NCBI GenBank assembly: GCA_009823505.1
Contig: VZQC01007982.1
Location: forward strand, 3,284,067 to 3,348,066
From: Rhizomys pruinosus
Lineage: Eukaryota > Chordata > Mammalia > Rodentia > Spalacidae
Direction of reading: 5' to 3'
Length of the DNA stretch: 64,000 nt
A model generated the notes under the pieces. It made no database searches, had not been told where the DNA came from, and saw only the letters and a list, made by a program, of their open reading frames with translations. The position numbers were made by a program, and so were the translations under genes. Positions 24,330-35,700 of the stretch are shown one piece after another (the stretch's first letter is position 1; each line of letters starts with the position of its first letter).

Positions 24330-24412
24330 TGGGATTTTATGCAGTGCTAGGGATTGAAACCAGGGCTTCATGAAAGTTAGTCAAGTACTCTGCCAACCGT
24401 GCTCCAGCCCTC
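24330..24412 (-). repeat. ID/B4-like tRNA-derived SINE fragment
   Basis: gctagggattgaaaccaggg and caagtactctgccaaccgtg match the reversed ID head. Confidence 0.6.
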
Positions 24413-24644
24413 ATCCCAGCACTTGACTTCTGTTTGATATCACCAGCATCATCAAAATCATCAACTATCCTTATATGTGTAATCACAATTCACTCATTAG
24501 TATTATACTGGTAATACTGTATATTCCATATGCCTCAATCGACTTACCCTTTTATTGTTTCTACTTGGTAGCTCTTTTAAATCATACTGCTTGAATATTG
24601 TCAAGGTGTGTCCTCAGGAAGGATGTCGCCAGATCATACCTTGA

Positions 24645-24798
24645 TTTGGTTTTTGTTGCTGCTTTTGAGACAGCTTTGTAGCCCCAGCTGGCCTAGAACT
24701 CATTATGTAGATCAGGCTGGTGTTAATCTCACAGAGATCCCCCTGCCTCTGTCTCCCAAGGGTTGGGATTAAAGGTGTGTGCCATCACACCTAGCTCA
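24645..24798 (-). repeat. B1 SINE
   Basis: Minus-strand B1: tttgagacagctttgtagc ... gggttgggattaaaggtgtg ... cacacctagctc. Confidence 0.88.
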
Positions 24799-25008
24799 TA
24801 GGTATTGTTTAAATAGAGAATGCCAAATTGTTCCCCAAATTGCTTGTACCAATTTATACCATATCTATGTCAACACTCAATATTTTTTGTCTTCTTTCTG
24901 CCATTCTGAAGAGAAAATGGAAGTACCTAGTGAATTTAATTTGCATTCCTCTAATGAGTCATATGGTTGCTACTTTTTATATGCTTATTTGCCATTTGTT
25001 TATATCTC

Positions 25009-25185
25009 GTAGCTGGGCAAGGTGAGCTTATATCAACAGTCCTAGTACTTGGAAGGTGGAGGCAGGAAAATCAGGTGTTCAAGGACAGTCTTGGCTACAT
25101 AGCAAATTTGGAGCCAGCCTGGGCTACATGAAAGTCTATCTCAAAAGACACTCTCCTCCCCCAAAAGCAAAAGACAAAAAAAAAA
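25009..25185 (+). repeat. Diverged B1 SINE
   Basis: Plus-strand B1 pieces: cctagtacttggaaggtgg, gttcaaggacagtcttggc, A-rich tail with poly(A) at 25177-25190. Confidence 0.7.
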
Positions 25186-25295
25186 AAAAACAACCAAACA
25201 ACTAATCAACTAAAGCAGGGAACCTAACTTCTTATAGAGTACCTATGTTATTCTCATGCCCATATTTCTGTTCGGCTCTTTTTCTTACTGATTTG

Positions 25296-26367
25296 GGTTT
25301 TTTTTTTTTATATATTTTTTTAATCAAATCTAGACCTGTGTCCCCCACCCTATCCCCCCACCCCACCAGAGCTCATGCATTCTGCCAAACATGCTTTTCA
25401 TCTCTTTCTCAGTCTTTCTCAATATTCTCCATGAGGAAGTTGACTGTTTTGAGCAGTTCACTGTTTCAGTCACTTCTTTGATGCAGTCCTTTCTGTTGTT
25501 GTTGTTGTTGTTTCCAATATGCATCACTTCCAACTGCTTTGGACAAAAGCTCAAGGGGCTGTGCACAAGAAATACAACTAGGTAACTGGCACTAGCATCC
25601 ACAGATGAGGGATACCATTCATTGTTTGTTTTTCTGGGACTGTGTTACTTCACTCAGCATGATGTCCTCTAGCTCCAGCCATTTTCCTGCAAAACTCATG
25701 ATGTCATCTTTCTTTATTGCTGCATAGAACTCCATTGTGTAGATGTAGCACATTTTCTCTATCCACTCGTCAGTTGAGGGGCACTTGGGTTGGTTCCAGC
25801 TCCTTGCTATTGTGAAGAGAGCTGAAATAAACATGGCGGTGCACGTATCTCTGCAGTGGGGTGAGTCTTGAGGGTACATGTCTAGGAGTGGTATGGCTGG
25901 GTCGGGTGGCAAGTTCATTCCAAGTCTTCCAAGGGTTCTCCACACTGCTTTCCATAGTGGCTGTACGAGTTTACATTCCCACCACCAGTGGATGAGTGTT
26001 CCCCTTTCCCCACAACCTCTCCAGCACTTGGTTTCATTTGTTTTCTTGCTCCTAGCCAGTCTTATTGGAGTAAGAAGACTGGATTAACTGGACTAAGTCA
26101 ATCAACAATCAGCCTTGCTGAAGCGCCCAGTTTCTACCTACCTACCTGCACTTCAGCTGGTCTTGGGAGATCTCAGATCTCAAGACTCACACAACCCTAC
26201 CTTTTATACCAGCTGGGAGGATAACTCTGCCCCCACAGCCACAAAAGCCAATTAAGCCAAAGACAACTGGATTAACTAGATTAAGTCAAACAACAATCAG
26301 CCTTGCTGAAGCACCCAGCTTCTATCTACCTTCCTGCACTTCAGGTGGTCTTGGGAGTTCTCAGATC
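25296..26367 (-). mobile_element. L1 insertion carrying a non-L1 segment at its 5' end
   Basis: Flanked by a 15-bp duplication, tttcttactgatttg (25281-25295) and tttctgactgatttg (26368-26382). On the minus strand 25619-25945 encodes the ORF2 C-terminus (core LPPDPAIPLLDMYPQD ... LSEVTQSQKNKQ). The L1 portion ends near 26073; 26076-26367 is a 188-bp unit present 1.5 times that I cannot match to L1 ORF2. 5'-truncated and non-functional. Confidence 0.8.
26078..26367 (-). repeat. 188-bp tandem unit, 1.5 copies
   Basis: The run actggattaactgg at 26078 recurs as actggattaactag at 26266. The following about 100 bp are about 90% alike (aatcagccttgctgaagc ... cctgcacttcag ... ttgggag). On the minus strand the full unit contains TATAAAAGG (26200-26208). 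Confidence 0.9.
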
Positions 26368-26497
26368 TTTCTGACTGATTTGTAAGAGCTTTTTATATCT
26401 TCAGGATATGAGTTCTTTGTTGGCCATATTTCACAAGTACCTTTTCTTTTAAGGCTTGCCTTTTCATTCTCTTCATGGTGTCTCAGTAGACAACAAT

Positions 26498-26681
26498 CTT
26501 TTGTTATCGTTATTTTTTATGTGTGTGAGTGCAACCATGTCTCGTAATGCCTGAAGAGGTCAGAAAAGGGTGTTAGGAGAGGATGGTTGTTAGCCACCAT
26601 GTGGATGCTGGGAATCAAATCTGAGTCCTCTGTAAGAGCAGCCCATGCTCTTAACTGCTGACCCATCTCTTTGGCCCTGAC
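26498..26681 (-). repeat. B2 SINE with 10-bp target-site duplication
   Basis: Minus-strand older-type B2. Duplication agacaacaat at 26488-26497 and 26682-26691, within old L1. Confidence 0.9.
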
Positions 26682-26749
26682 AGACAACAATATTGGGTTT
26701 CGAAGTTATTCAATTTAGTAACCTTTTCCATATGGTTTGCTTGGCTGGA

Positions 26750-27135
26750 GGTTTGGATATGGCTTGAGTGTGTTCTCCAAGGATTCAAGTGTTAGAAGCT
26801 GGTCCCCAGTGTGGCAGTGTGAACAGTTGGGACCTTCAAGAGGTGGGGACTAGTGGAAGGCGCTTAGGACATTGTGGGTACTATCCTCAGAGTAAACAGA
26901 GGTGCTTCTCATGAAACCCAGGGTAGTTCTTGTGAGAGTGTTGTCTATGAAAGAGACAGACTGCCCCCCCACAGTCACTCTATTTTCCTTCACTATGTGA
27001 TTGTTCATGCAAGTTCTCCAACCATGAAGCCGTTTGCCACAGCTGTGGCCATGCTGCTTAGACTTTGAGCTTCCAAATCTTTTCTTCAAAATTTGCCCAC
27101 CCCTAGCTATTCTGTTGCAGCAATAGAAAGCAGAC
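26750..27135 (+). repeat. Old MaLR-like LTR
   Basis: Starts ggtttggatatggcttgagtg, has the typical 'tccccagtgtggcagtg' and 'ttgggaccttcaagaggtgg' segments, and ends near 'gcaatagaaagcagacta'. This resembles MST/THE1-type LTRs in layout. Identification is by remembered pattern only. Confidence 0.6.
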
Positions 27136-29193
27136 TATTTATAGCAGGCAACTTAGGAACCATCCTATATGTCGACAAACATGGCTCCCTAATTTTAATA
27201 TCCGTTTATGTTTCTGGGTTGGATTATGATGATGATGGTTGCCAAATAATGATGTCATGCTTCTGTCATTTCTTTTACATTGAGTAGTTTGCATTTTACT
27301 ATAGTATTCTATATATTCCAGGGAAAGCTTTTCGGTGTGTTGGTATACAATTATGGTGTCCATATGGTTTGGGTCCTGCTTATGTTAATCAATGAATTGT
27401 CATTTATTTTTAGACAGTCTCAGATTCATTCTCATCTATTTCCTCTGCCCATTCCCTGTGGTAAGCCATTTCTTCAAGCTCTGGTTCTTTCTAGGAAAGA
27501 TGGTATTTAGAAATCAAGATGTGAGTATGTGTGGTGCTATTAGTGTACTAGTGCTCCCAGCTGATCTCAGTGACAGAGTTCAGACATGTGTGTGTGTGAA
27601 TATAATATACATTCATATGTGCATAATATATCTGGATACATATATGTACTATAAATATGCAGTTTCATCTATGCTTATTTCAGTACCTACTTATACTTAA
27701 AAGCAATATTTTAAGTTAATATCTCCAATTCCTATTTCAAATCAGCATTCATTTCAATGTTCTGCCTTTGCATATTTTAATTCTTATCTGACAGCCAGAA
27801 AATCTGACTTCTATATCTTCAATATATTTATTAGACCCACACCCTCAATATGTAACCACTGTCTTATTGCTATTATTTCTGCTCTTCTTCCCCAGCCACT
27901 ACAGCCTCTGCTCCCCCATATCACTCTGGCTGACACCCCTCATCCTGTTCCTCCCCCCCGCCAGCCCCTGGGTGCAGGATTACATTGGCTGGCTCTACTT
28001 AATGGCATCTGGGTGGAATTATTCAGGAAAGAAGGCACATGGATGGACACCTTAGTTACTAGTCAGCTTTTGCCCAGACATCCTCACAGATGGTCAGAGG
28101 AATATGACCTTTAATTCTCCTGGCCATGTCTACTAGTCTGCCTGCATCTCTTCCCGACCTGACTTTCTCTACTGCATAAGAACGGATAATCTTCTGTACC
28201 TGCTTTGCCGAAGACTGGGTTCTGGTGTCTTGGCTAGCTCAAAGGCTATCTATACAATGTATCCTCTATTTGGATAGCTCTTCAACCTTAAGATGAAACT
28301 TCCAAGAGCCCCTAGAACCCCTCAGCTCCTCCCCTTCTTTTCCTTCTCCCCTCCTTTTAGTAAAACCCAACAAGTCTCTCCTCACTGTCTCCGGTTCCCA
28401 TCATCCACTCTTTCCTCAACCCTATTCCTACCAGGCTCCCACCTACACATTCCTGTCACTTCCACTTTCTATCATGAAAACAAAAGGCAGAGAATGTGGA
28501 AATGATCACTTCGGGTAAAATGATCAAAATGATCAAACACGAATCAACAGAAATGTATTCGGCTGTCTCAGGTAGAGAGGAATGTGCTTCTGATTTGTTG
28601 AAGGTAGTCACAGAATGATTCCCAAGCATGCCAATGTGGAAACCATTCTCATGCATACCCAGGAAGAGTATACTATTCCATAAGAGTACTGGGAAAAAAA
28701 AACAATTTAAAAATAATTACATATTATAAATATAACACATCTGCTAGCCACTTAACATTTGCAAGGGTTACAAAGTCACCTGAATGGTCAAGTAATTTGA
28801 ACAGTAACAAGTAGAATCCAGAACCAAACATAAGCTAATAATAATAGAAGAAATCATTAAAACAGAGAAAGCACACTCATGTATGCACATGTTTGAACAA
28901 GTCTTTCTATCAGAAGCCCATTCTCTATAGAAACGACCCTGATCCATTACTGTGTTAAGTAAATCTTTCCTACTGATGTAATGCTATGTGATGGTGATAC
29001 TTCTGAGCCTTCCAGATGTTAGCATATATGATTTTATGCATTATCTAAAGTTACACTGTCTTGAATGAAAATGTTCTGTGAAATTTTTGCAAAAGTTTTT
29101 CTAGGTTTTTAATTATAAAACATTAGAAAGGCAGGAAATGGATTAAGATGAGCCGGCTATATATGTAACTATTTCCCCAACTTGGAATAAACA

Positions 29194-29194
<1 letters not shown>
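27136..29194. other. No recognised feature
   Basis: Unique-looking AT-rich sequence; TA-rich stretch at about 27600-27665. Confidence 0.5.
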
Positions 29195-29230
<36 letters not shown>

Positions 29231-29250
29231 CATATATATATATATATATG
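29195..29250. repeat. (TG)n followed by (TA)n
   Basis: About 17 TG units then about 10 TA units. Confidence 0.97.
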
Positions 29251-29789
29251 CAATTACCTTTACATGTACAGGAATCATCCCAACCTTTAACACTGGTGAG
29301 AGCCACAGGCTTTCATTCTCACCAGTCACCCAGTACCCTTTTAATGACCTGCATGATGTGCAGCTGCCTGGCTGATTCGGACTTCCTCCTGCTTCAGTCA
29401 CCTTCTTCCCTTGGTGTCTACACCTGCATCAGTTTGCTCAGCTCAGTGGTCATTCGTTCTCTTTGGTTGTCACTGCAGCTCTCTCTTCTCCCACCTGTCA
29501 ATGTTGGAAGTCTGGAAGACTGCCCCCTCCTGCTTCCTTTCCACAGGAATCTTCTAAGGTCTCCCCTTCAAAGCTCACCATCCAATCTAAAATAGCATAC
29601 AGTCCTGAATGCCTGTTCTCTCTCCCCGAGTGCTCCATTTCTTTGACCTCTATTATTGTGCATAGCACACATCACTAGCAGACATTGTTTGTGGTTTGTG
29701 TCTCTGAGAATGTAGCTGTGAGGCTAATTAAGACTCGTGTGTATGGAGTCCAGGACAACCTCAGGCGGTGACTTCAGGGGCTGTCCACT

Positions 29790-30008
29790 ATTTTTTTTTT
29801 TTTAGAACGTGTTTGTCAGTGGCTTGAAACTCTCAAGTAGGCTAGTGAGGCTCAGAGATCTGCCTGTCTGCCCCTTCCCACGACTGGAATTACATGCCAC
29901 TGTGCCTACCTTTTGTTTATTTTTTTCCATGTGGATATTGGGGATCAAACTCAGGTCCTCATACTTACATGGCAAGCTCTTTATTCAGTGAGCTATCTCC
30001 CTCAGCCC
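29790..30008 (-). repeat. B4 SINE
   Basis: Poly(T) then a degraded B1-like part (cagagatctgcctgtctgc ... gaattacatgccactgtg) then an ID-like part (attggggatcaaactcaggt ... gtgagctatctccctcagcc). Confidence 0.78.
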
Positions 30009-31714
30009 AGGCCCATTAATCTACATCCCTACCTCCCAGAACAGTGCATGGAGGCTATGCCGACTTGGTGAATGAACACGAGAACTATTAGGGCAAGGCC
30101 AGTTGTTGGATATCACTCCCTCCAGATTCTAGTGAAGGCAGGAGTCGGGGCCAAGTAATAGGAGCTGAACCCTAAGACAGTGAGCAAGTCATCCACACTT
30201 GAAGTGGAGGCCAGCAGGTTTCTGATGCTCCAAAGCATCATGGTCCAGGGTGATTTCCAAGCCATCTTCTGAAGCTCTACATCAGCCTCTTTCCTATTCA
30301 TTACAACATTCATGTACAGGGGGAAAAAGCCCCTGAGATCGCAGGCACTGGTATTTCCAAGTTTCATGTTAAGCGCCTGAGTGTGGGAATGGATGCTCTT
30401 TTATTTTGGGGCTTACAACTAACAGCATTTTGAGAACACATAGGTAACTCAAAATCAACCCCTGCTAGCAGGCTAGCCGACATCTTGCTCACTCTCTGCC
30501 CAAGGGGAGTCCCACCTTTGTATGTAGCAGGCACCTTCTACACTTGACATAAAGCCCCAATGCTGCCCCAAGACCATGTGGCACTCTTAAGATTTGGTGC
30601 TCATGCTTCTGGGAGTGAGGAAACCTTACCTTGGAGAGATACGAAGCCACAAGAAAAGGTGCTTTGCATGCACGGCTTGATGCTGAAAGTGAGCTTTGGG
30701 CTGCGGCTTCTCTTGTCTATCTAGTAGACTGTACAGGCAGTGGATAAATAGGCAGGTGGCCACGGTCATTTGGCCCTTAACCTTGGTTTTATACATTGAC
30801 AAGCAGGGGAGACAAGCAGGTTAGCAAAAACTTTCAATCCATATGGTGGACACTGATAAGGGCTACCTGCAGCCAGGCCACTAGCAGGCCTGACAACAAA
30901 GGGACCTTGCAGGAGGGTCCCAAATGCCCACCACTCAGGGTTAGCTCTGCTGTCCATTAAGGCACAGCTAGGATGCAGTGGTCACAGTAAGGACCTCTGA
31001 CCTCTGACTTGCACATTTGCATTTAAAAGCCATTATGGAAATGTAATTTGCTTGGAAGGCAGGGTTATGGCCAAAGTACACTATCTTCTCAGCAAAGGAC
31101 AATGACCAGAGCCTGGATAAGTCCTCCCAGGAGAGGTGGAGAAGGCTGCATGGAGGCTGGGCAGAGAGGTAAGGGAAGTCAAATTTCTCTGCACGAGAAA
31201 ATCTTTGAAGTGTGCGGAGGCCTCACCTAATCAAACTCACTGTGAGGTGCTTGAAGCACTTCATTAAATCCCAGTGTAGCTACTTTCCATTTAGGGTTGA
31301 CTTGCTTTGAGGAAGTTTTGGGGACCTAACTGAATAGTTTTAATTTCCAACTCCCTTGACTGAGAAGCAGAAATACCGTGGTCAGATTTCTGGAATCTAA
31401 AGTGGATTTGATATCCGAATTACCCTCTAAAATAAAATTCACTTCATCATGGCCCACCTAGAGAAGGCCTTGGATCTAGAAGAGTAGGGTTTCCTTCCTG
31501 TTTCGCCAATGCTACTGAAGCTGGAGGCTGCAGAGGGGAAAGATAAATTGTCACCATTGTCACTCAAACTTCAGCTGGACACAAGAGAATGAATTAAGTG
31601 GGTTTGTGCTCAAATGAGGGCCTAGGGACTCAGGAAGGCAATGGGAGCTGTCTGTGCTCTGATCACACAACTTCTATGGTAAGGGACCTTGCCCAATGAG
31701 CAGGTCATGGAGTG
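30009..31714. other. No recognised feature
   Basis: A repeat-free stretch of about 1.7 kb between a B4 and the solo LTR. It could include conserved non-coding sequence, which cannot be judged without alignment. Confidence 0.5.
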
Positions 31715-32075
31715 TGTATTAGTCACTTTTCTGTTGCTGTCCTAAACCACCATGACCAAGGGAACGTATAAAAGGAAGAGTTTATTTGAGCTTACAATTG
31801 ATGGTTCCAGGGAATTAGAGTCCATTGTGGTGGGAGGCATGGTAGCTGGTGCTGGAGCAGAAAGCTGAAGTTCACATCTCACAGTGAATACAGGAAGTCA
31901 AGAGAGAGACTGGAGACTGGCAAGGCTTGTTGAACTCACTAAGCCCGCCCCCAATGATATACTACCTTCAGCATGGCCACGCCTTCTAAGACCTCCCAGA
32001 ACAGTGCCACCAACTGGGGACAAAATGTCTGAATACTTAAAGCCTATGGGGGTCACTCTCATTCAAAGCACCACA
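31715..32075 (-). mobile_element. Solo LTR, same MaLR-type family
   Basis: 361-bp LTR homologous to those at 19914 and 21999 over its full length. Minus-strand ends are TG...CA and AATAAA is present. Flanking 5-mers gagtg and gagag are a plausible diverged target-site duplication. No internal sequence follows, which fits LTR-LTR recombination. Confidence 0.85.
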
Positions 32076-32296
32076 GAGAGCAAATCTCTGATTTAAGGTT
32101 CTCAATCCAGATAGTCCACTGAGGCACAGGAGGACTGGGGAGCATCAGGGGACCCGAGGGTTCCTCCCCAAGGACCCCAAACAGCACTGCTGCACTCAGT
32201 CAAAAGGACACAGGTGTGGAGCACCTAAATTATAATAATTCAGATCTTTTCTCTCCTACCATCAGGGGTTCAGAACGAGAGCTTCAAGAGAGGGGA

Positions 32297-32432
32297 AAGG
32301 AGTTTCTGTGCATGCCTCTGATCTCAGCCCTGAGATGGAAGTAGAAGAATCAGAAGTTCAAGGTCGTTTTTTCTACATAGTAAGTTTGAGGCCAGACTAG
32401 GCTACAATGAGACCCTGTCTAAACAAACCAAA
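32297..32432 (+). repeat. Diverged B1-like SINE
   Basis: Order gcatgcctctgatctcagc, agaagttcaaggtcg, gaggccagactaggctac, gagaccctgtctaaac. Confidence 0.65.
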
Positions 32433-32910
32433 CAGCATTGAATGTTAAGGATGAGAAGTGGTCTATGTGTCCGTACTCCTCTCCTATATTTCCCTTTATG
32501 CTGTTTCACTGTTGGCAACTGTAGAGTGGAAAGTGAGAACGAGAGAGAAGGCGGGGCCAAACCTTGACATTTCACCGTCTTCTAAAGGCCTGGAGGAGGA
32601 TGGCGGAATGTTTATTAAACAGGGATGTGATCCTCATCACATGCAATCATCCCTGCTGCTATAGGTAACAGAGATATGCACTATGGTTTCATGTCTCTGG
32701 GGTGTTTTTAACCATGTCTCAGCTGTACAATCTGACTACATGTCCTAGGCTGCTGAACACACTTGGCCACTAAGTATCTTGGGCCCGTGATGGCCTTTTC
32801 TCACTTTTTTTTTTTAAGAGAGAGAGAAAGTTTCATTTACCTAATTTATAAATTAAGAATTGCAAACATAAAGAATTACTACAGGATGAAGATATAGAAC
32901 TGAAGACTTA

Positions 32911-34484
32911 GGAGACCGGACCAGCGAACCCCAAGGAGACCCAGCAGTCCTCTGTAGGGAGAACCCCGAGGAGACCCAGCAGTCCTCTGTAGGGAGAACC
33001 CCGAGGAGACCCAGCAGTTCTCTGTAGGGAGAACCCCGAGGAGACCCAGCAGTCCTCTGTAGGGAGAACCCTAAGGAGACCCAGCAGTCCTCTGCAGGGA
33101 GAACCTTGAGCAGACCCAGCAGTCCTTTGTAGGGAGAACCCCGAGGAGACCCAGCAGTTCTCTGTAGGGAGAACCCCGAGGAGACCCAGCAGTCCTCTGC
33201 AGGGAGAACCCCGAGCAGACCCAGCAGTCCTCTGTAGGGAGAACCCCGAGGAGACCCAGCAGTCCTCTGTAGGGAGAACCCCGAGGAGACCCAGCAGTCC
33301 TCTGTAGGGAGAACCCCGAGGAGACCCAGCAGTCCTCTGTAGGGAGAACCCCGAGGAGACCCAGCAGTCCTCTGTAGGGAGAACCCCGAGGAGACCCAGC
33401 AGTCCTCTGTAGGGAGAACCCCGAGGAGACCCAGCAGTCCTCTGTAGGGAGAACCCCGAGGAGACCCAGCAGTCCTCTGTAGGGAGAACCCCGAGGAGAC
33501 CCAGCAGTCCTCTGTAGGGAGAACCCCGAGGAGACCCAGCAGTCCTCTGTAGGGAGAACCCCGAGGAGACCCAGCAGTCCTCTGTAGGGAGAACCCCGAG
33601 GAGACCCAGCAGTCCTCTGTAGGGAGAACCCCGAGGAGACCCAGCAGTCCTCTGTAGGGAGAACCCCGAGGAGACCCAGCAGTCCTCTGTAGGGAGAACC
33701 CCGAGGAGACCCAGCAGTCCTCTGTAGGGAGAACCCCGAGGAGACCCAGCAGTCCTCTGTAGGGAGAACCCCGAGGAGACCCAGCAGTCCTCTGTAGGGA
33801 GAACCCCGAGGAGACCCAGCAGTCCTCTGTAGGGAGAACCCCGAGGAGACCCAGCAGTCCTCTGTAGGGAGAACCCCGAGGAGACCCAGCAGTCCTCTGT
33901 AGGGAGAACCCCGAGGAGACCCAGCAGTCCTCTGTAGGGAGAACCCCGAGGAGACCCAGCAGTCCTCTGTAGGGAGAACCCCGAGGAGACCCAGCAGTCC
34001 TCTGTAGGGAGAACCCCGAGGAGACCCAGCAGTCCTCTGTAGGGAGAACCCCGAGGAGACCCAGCAGTCCTCTGTAGGGAGAACCCCGAGGAGACCCAGC
34101 AGTCCTCTGTAGGGAGAACCCCGAGGAGACCCAGCAGTCCTCTGTAGGGAGAACCCCGAGGAGACCCAGCAGTCCTCTGTAGGGAGAACCCCGAGGAGAC
34201 CCAGCAGTCCTCTGTAGGGAGAACCCCGAGGAGACCCAGCAGTCCTCTGTAGGGAGAACCCCGAGGAGACCCAGCAGTCCTCTGTAGGGAGAACCCCGAG
34301 GAGACCCAGCAGTCCTCTGTAGGGAGAACCCCGAGGAGACCCAGCAGTCCTCTGTAGGGAGAACCCCAAGGAGACCCAGCAGTCCTCTGTAGGGAGAACC
34401 CCGAGGAGACCCAGCAGTCCTCTGTAGGGAGAACCCCGAGGAGACCCAGCAGTTCTTTGCAGGGAGAACCCCGAGGAGACCCAG
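32911..34484. repeat. 35-bp minisatellite, 44 full units
   Basis: Tandem array with a strict 35-bp period. The unit contains gagacccagcagtcctctg then tagggagaaccccgag. Full units start at 32936 + 35k (k = 0-43), with partial units at both ends and no indel. Units k = 9-39 (33251-34335) read as 31 identical copies; variant units (ttctctg, ctaag, ttgag, cagaccc, tgcaggg, ccaag, ttctttg) are confined to the two edges. The minus strand has no stop codon in any frame, which creates a spurious 559-codon open frame. It lies about 3 kb beyond the likely Chchd3 3' end. Confidence 0.98.
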
Positions 34485-35112
34485 GACCCTCAAGGCCTCT
34501 TGCACTTCTGTGTTAAGTCTCTCAGGAGGCACTGAAAGGTGACGAGAAAAAGTTTAGACACACAGAAGAGCTAAGGGGAAGGGATAAAGGTGGCAGGGAG
34601 AGGAGGAATTAGAGAAAGCTCGGAAGAAGGGATGAGAGCAGCAAGGGCCGATTGCCTCTAAATACCAGGTCAGGAATAGAAGCTTCTAATAGACATTTCT
34701 CATTTTCAATTGACTCAGTTTCGCTCAGTAAGCCCTTTTGAATTGCTCAGCCATTCTTTTTATTTTTCATGAATACAACATACTGTTATTAACCATAGTC
34801 ACTCTGTTGTCTAATGAGTCTCTTGAACTTACTCCTCCAAGGTCAGCTCCTATGGCTTGTGACAATGTGGGTGTCTGGCAAATGCAATTATACCTTAGGC
34901 TGAAAGACATTGCTCAAAGAGCCACCAGGCCCCAACTCTAAGGCAGAGAGGTTACAGCCATGTGACTGCTTGCTCAGGTCTAGGCTGCTACTGCTACTTA
35001 GATACTGCTTAGGACTGTGGTAGGGAATTCTTATCAGCTGACAGAAGGCCACAGCTTCTGGCTTTCCACAACCTACACATAGGATTACTTAAGTACTAAA
35101 GATCATTCAATC

Positions 35113-35240
35113 TTTTTTTTGGGGGGGGGTCTTCTTGAGGCAGGGTCTCCCTGTAGCCCCATCTGGCCTGAAACTCACTATGTAGACCAGTTGGCCTTGA
35201 ACTCAGAGAGATCTACCTGCCTCTGCCTCTTGATTGCTGG
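35113..35240 (-). repeat. B1 SINE
   Basis: Minus-strand B1 with a T8G10 start, gaggcagggtctccctgtag ... ctacctgcctctgcctc. Confidence 0.88.
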
Positions 35241-35259
35241 CAAGACCATTTAATCATTT

Positions 35260-35458
35260 AAAACATTTTATTTTTATTTTATGTGTATGAGTGTCATGCC
35301 AGCATCCTGTCATGCAGTGGCTGTGGAGAAGAGGGCTTTGGATCCCCTAGAACTGGAGTTATGGACGGTTGTCAGCTGCCATGTGGGTGCTGGGATTTGA
35401 ACCCGAGACTTCTCCAAGAACAGCCAGTGCTCCTAACCACTGACCCATCTCTCTAGCT
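35260..35458 (-). repeat. B2 SINE, older type
   Basis: Minus-strand B2 without the duplication: ctagaactggagttatggac ... gtgctcctaaccactgaccc. Confidence 0.88.
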
Positions 35459-35561
35459 CTCTCATTCAATCATTTAAAAAAACCATTCCATGTTGACAAG
35501 CTTTCTATAACTACATGTGTTGTTTTAATCCAGCTGTCTTCTTTAAGTATATCAGATGTAT

Positions 35562-35700
35562 TTTTAAGACAGGGTCTCCCTTTAGTCCCAGCTGGCCTGG
35601 AGTTTTCTATGTAGACCAGGCTGGCCTTGAACTCACAGAGATCCACCTGGCTCTGCCTCTTCAGTACTAGGATTAAAGACGTGTACCACCATGCCTGGCT
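35562..35700 (-). repeat. B1 SINE
   Basis: Minus-strand B1: aagacagggtctccctttag ... ctaggattaaagacgtgtac ... catgcctggct. Confidence 0.92.

Larger units (their letters stand above)
24800..26745 (-). mobile_element. Old L1, minus strand, interrupted
   Basis: Old L1 ORF2 is visible at 24800-25008, 25205-25280, 26383-26487 and 26692-26745. The sentence 'ttcttactgatttg | gactgatttgtaagagcttt' is split by an L1 insertion, and the piece after 26383 is split by a B2. Confidence 0.7.

Noticed and set aside
2653..26367. L1 ORF2 fragments as functional genes
   Set aside because: All are 5'-truncated with frameshifts or stops, so only remnants are annotated.
33071..34369. 432-codon open frame on the minus strand
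   Set aside because: Second frame through the same minisatellite.
32853..34532. 559-codon open frame on the minus strand
   Set aside because: It is produced by a 35-bp repeat unit that lacks stops in all three minus frames. Codon periodicity is that of the repeat, not of a protein family. Kept only as a hypothesis about readthrough.
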